Of a DNA stretch of 6,758 bases, positions 5,637 through 6,758 are shown piece by piece; position 1 is the first letter of the stretch, and every line of letters begins with the position of its first letter. This DNA is from an uncultured Clostridia bacterium (lineage in GTDB: Bacteria > Bacillota > Clostridia > Christensenellales > CAG-1252), in NCBI GenBank assembly GCA_946626795.1, contig CAMOUZ010000063.1, positions 1-6,758 of the forward strand, written 5' to 3'. The translations under genes were made by a program, and so were the position numbers. Under the pieces are notes generated by a model, which did no database searches, was not told the DNA's origin, and worked only from the letters and a program-made list of their open reading frames with translations.

Positions 5637-5852
5637 ATGATAACACTCGAACAGATTCAAAAAAATCTCGCTTCCGCGATCAAACAATGCGGGATGACGC
5701 AAACAGAGCTTGGACGCAGGCTGGGCGTTTCGCAACAGACGATCTCGCACTATCTCAAAGGCGACAAACTCCCCGCCCTCGACACCTTCGCGAATCTCTG
5801 CGCGATCATCGACGTAAATCCGCAAGAGATCCTCTCGGAAAAATCTTTTTAA
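5637..5852 (+). CDS. XRE-family helix-turn-helix transcriptional regulator
   Basis: A 71-residue cytoplasmic DNA-binding protein consisting of a single Cro/CI-type HTH domain. The core TQTELGRRLGVSQQTISHYLKG forms helices 2 and 3 (about residues 21-42), followed by LPALDTFANLCAIIDVNPQEIL, the standard last two helices of the fold. There is no ligand or dimerisation domain, so it likely dimerises through the HTH domain itself. The start is forced: an in-frame TAG lies at 5625-5627 and the only ATG ahead of the domain is at 5637. No good SD precedes it (only AGGTG at 5620-5624, 12 nt away), and a weak -10-like TAGACT (5625-5630) would put the transcript start at the ATG. Two palindromes upstream suggest it represses itself and the divergent membrane-protein gene. 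Direction of control is inferred. Confidence 0.92.
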   Translation: MITLEQIQKNLASAIKQCGMTQTELGRRLGVSQQTISHYLKGDKLPALDTFANLCAIIDVNPQEILSEKSF

Positions 5853-5946
5853 TTCCGAAGGCTTTTTCCGCTATAAAATCCAATTTCGGAGCCTCCCTCA
5901 TTTAGGGGCCCCACAAAGTGCGAAACTCAAAGATGAAGCCCAACGA

Positions 5947-5993
5947 AAAAATCCCGCAGGCACGTACCGATCGTACGCAACTGCGGGATTTTT
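5947..5993. terminator. Bidirectional Rho-independent terminator with a two-part stem
   Basis: The outer stem pairs AAAAATCCCGCAG-like bases 5947-5959 with 5981-5993 (13 bp, perfect, A-tract on the left and T-tract on the right). Its loop contains a second 5-bp stem, CGTAC (5963-5967) with GTACG (5973-5977), across a 3-by-3 internal loop. It lies between the convergent XRE gene and gpmI and can end both transcripts. Confidence 0.92.
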
Positions 5994-6018
5994 GTTTCAG
6001 AAAAAGAAAGCTGCTTCC

Positions 6019-6758
6019 TTATTCGTGTTTGATCAAAGAATGACCGGTCATTTCAAGGGGCTGGGGAATTCCCATCACATCAAGCACCGTCGGCGTGATA
6101 TCCGCCAGCACTCCGCCTTCCATCAGCTTCCTGCCCTTATATCCGTCGTCCACGAGGATAAAAGGAACGGGATTCGTGGAATGCGCGGTCATCGGGGAGC
6201 CGTCGGGCGCGATCATCTCGTCCGCATTGCCGTGATCTGCCGTCACGATCGCCATGCCGCCCACTTTCAGGATGGCATTCACAAGGCGATTGACGCAGTT
6301 ATCCACGGTGGTGACCGCCTTTTCCGCCGCTTCCATGATGCCGGTATGTCCCACCATATCGCAGTTCGCGTAGTTCAGGACGATGACGTCATAGACCTCC
6401 GCTTCGATGAGCTCGATCGCTTTATCGGTGATCTCATTCGCGCTCATCTCGGGCTTCATGTCGAAAGTCTCCACTTGGGGGGAAGGAATAAGCACGCGAT
6501 CCTCTCCCTTATAAGGCGTCTCATTGCCGCCATTGAAGAAGAAGGTCACGTGGGCGTATTTCTGCGTCTCAGCGATACGGAGCTGCTTCAGCCCGAGGCT
6601 CGAAATGTATTCGCCGAAGGTATTCGCAAGGCTCGTGGGCTTGAAAGCCACGTCGAGCTTTCCCTCAAACTCCGCTTTATAGCTCGTCATTGAGACGTAA
6701 TGCGGAGCGAGGAAGCCGCTCTTGCGCGGGAAGGCGGAGAAATCCTCATAGATGAAAG
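6019..6758 (-). CDS. gpmI: 2,3-bisphosphoglycerate-independent phosphoglycerate mutase, partial (N-terminus beyond right edge)
   Basis: The last 245 codons of a protein whose family is normally about 510 residues; the reading frame stays open to the right edge, so the internal ATG at 6690 is not the start. It interconverts 3- and 2-phosphoglycerate in glycolysis in the cytosol, using two metal ions (usually Mn). Visible landmarks in order: KYAHVTFFFNGG, RVLIPSPQVETFDMKPEMSA, NYANCDMVGHTG (metal ligands Asp and His, about 6345-6375), VTADHGNADEM (Asp-His pair, about 6215-6245) and TAHSTNPVPF (metal His, about 6181). The phosphatase-domain residues that can be seen are intact. The protein ends in IKHE before TAA at 6019-6021. 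It is convergent with the XRE gene across a strong terminator and unrelated to the aro operon. Confidence 0.97.
   Translation of the reverse strand, partial: FIYEDFSAFPRKSGFLAPHYVSMTSYKAEFEGKLDVAFKPTSLANTFGEYISSLGLKQLRIAETQKYAHVTFFFNGGNETPYKGEDRVLIPSPQVETFDMKPEMSANEITDKAIELIEAEVYDVIVLNYANCDMVGHTGIMEAAEKAVTTVDNCVNRLVNAILKVGGMAIVTADHGNADEMIAPDGSPMTAHSTNPVPFILVDDGYKGRKLMEGGVLADITPTVLDVMGIPQPLEMTGHSLIKHE

Noticed and set aside
5835..5890. Possible terminator hairpins just after the XRE gene (TCGGAA/TTCCGA and TCCGAA/TTCGGA pairs)
   Set aside because: Stems of only about 6 bp, overlapping alternatives and poorly placed T-tracts; the hairpin at 5947-5993 is far stronger.
5853..5946. Possible small RNA or short gene between the XRE gene and the terminator
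   Set aside because: No SD-linked open frame or convincing promoter; GGGGCCCC at about 5905-5912 is an isolated short palindrome.
5992..6693. 233-codon plus-strand open frame opposite gpmI
   Set aside because: It is His/Arg-rich shadow coding, and gpmI on the other strand is unmistakable.

Overview
The window looks like part of a chromosome from a Firmicutes/Clostridia-type bacterium, probably an uncultured gut or anaerobe lineage. This is inferred from strong AGGAGG-type ribosome binding sites, consensus sigma-A promoters, Rho-independent terminators and a SpoIIQ-like M23 protein typical of endospore formers. Base composition is moderately GC-rich by eye, except for AT-rich promoter segments and a less GC-rich 199-codon gene. 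Species cannot be named from this sequence alone.

Left part (1-3997, minus strand): a tight operon read right to left. It contains a xylose-isomerase-like TIM-barrel protein, aroB (3-dehydroquinate synthase), a fused shikimate dehydrogenase-shikimate kinase (aroE-aroK), aroQ (type II 3-dehydroquinase) and a yfcE-type phosphodiesterase that runs off the left edge. Junctions are 3 bp, 1 bp, an ATGA overlap and a second ATGA overlap, so translational coupling is likely. AroB, AroQ and the AroE-AroK fusion together take DAHP to shikimate 3-phosphate; aroA, aroC and DAHP synthase are not in view. The operon starts from a near-perfect sigma-A promoter whose -10 box lies only 6 nt upstream of the first ATG, so the mRNA may be leaderless.

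Middle (4034-4914): a 123-bp divergent intergenic region, then a plus-strand SpoIIQ-like membrane-anchored LytM/M23 endopeptidase with an SEP/TGP repeat linker and intact zinc ligands, preceded by a sigma-G/sigma-F-like promoter. It converges on the next gene across a bidirectional terminator.

Right-centre (4942-5852): a divergent pair made of a small two-TM protein with a PH-like N-terminal region (minus) and a 71-aa XRE-type repressor (plus). The 95 bp between them holds two 15-bp palindromes exactly 30 bp apart. One fills the spacer between a perfect TTGACA and a perfect TATAAT of the membrane-protein promoter. This looks like a self-contained repressor/target module and is the most interesting regulatory structure here.

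Right edge (5947-6758): a long bidirectional terminator hairpin, then the C-terminal half of gpmI (cofactor-independent phosphoglycerate mutase) on the minus strand, running off the right edge. I saw no tRNA, rRNA, CRISPR array, insertion sequence or phage gene.
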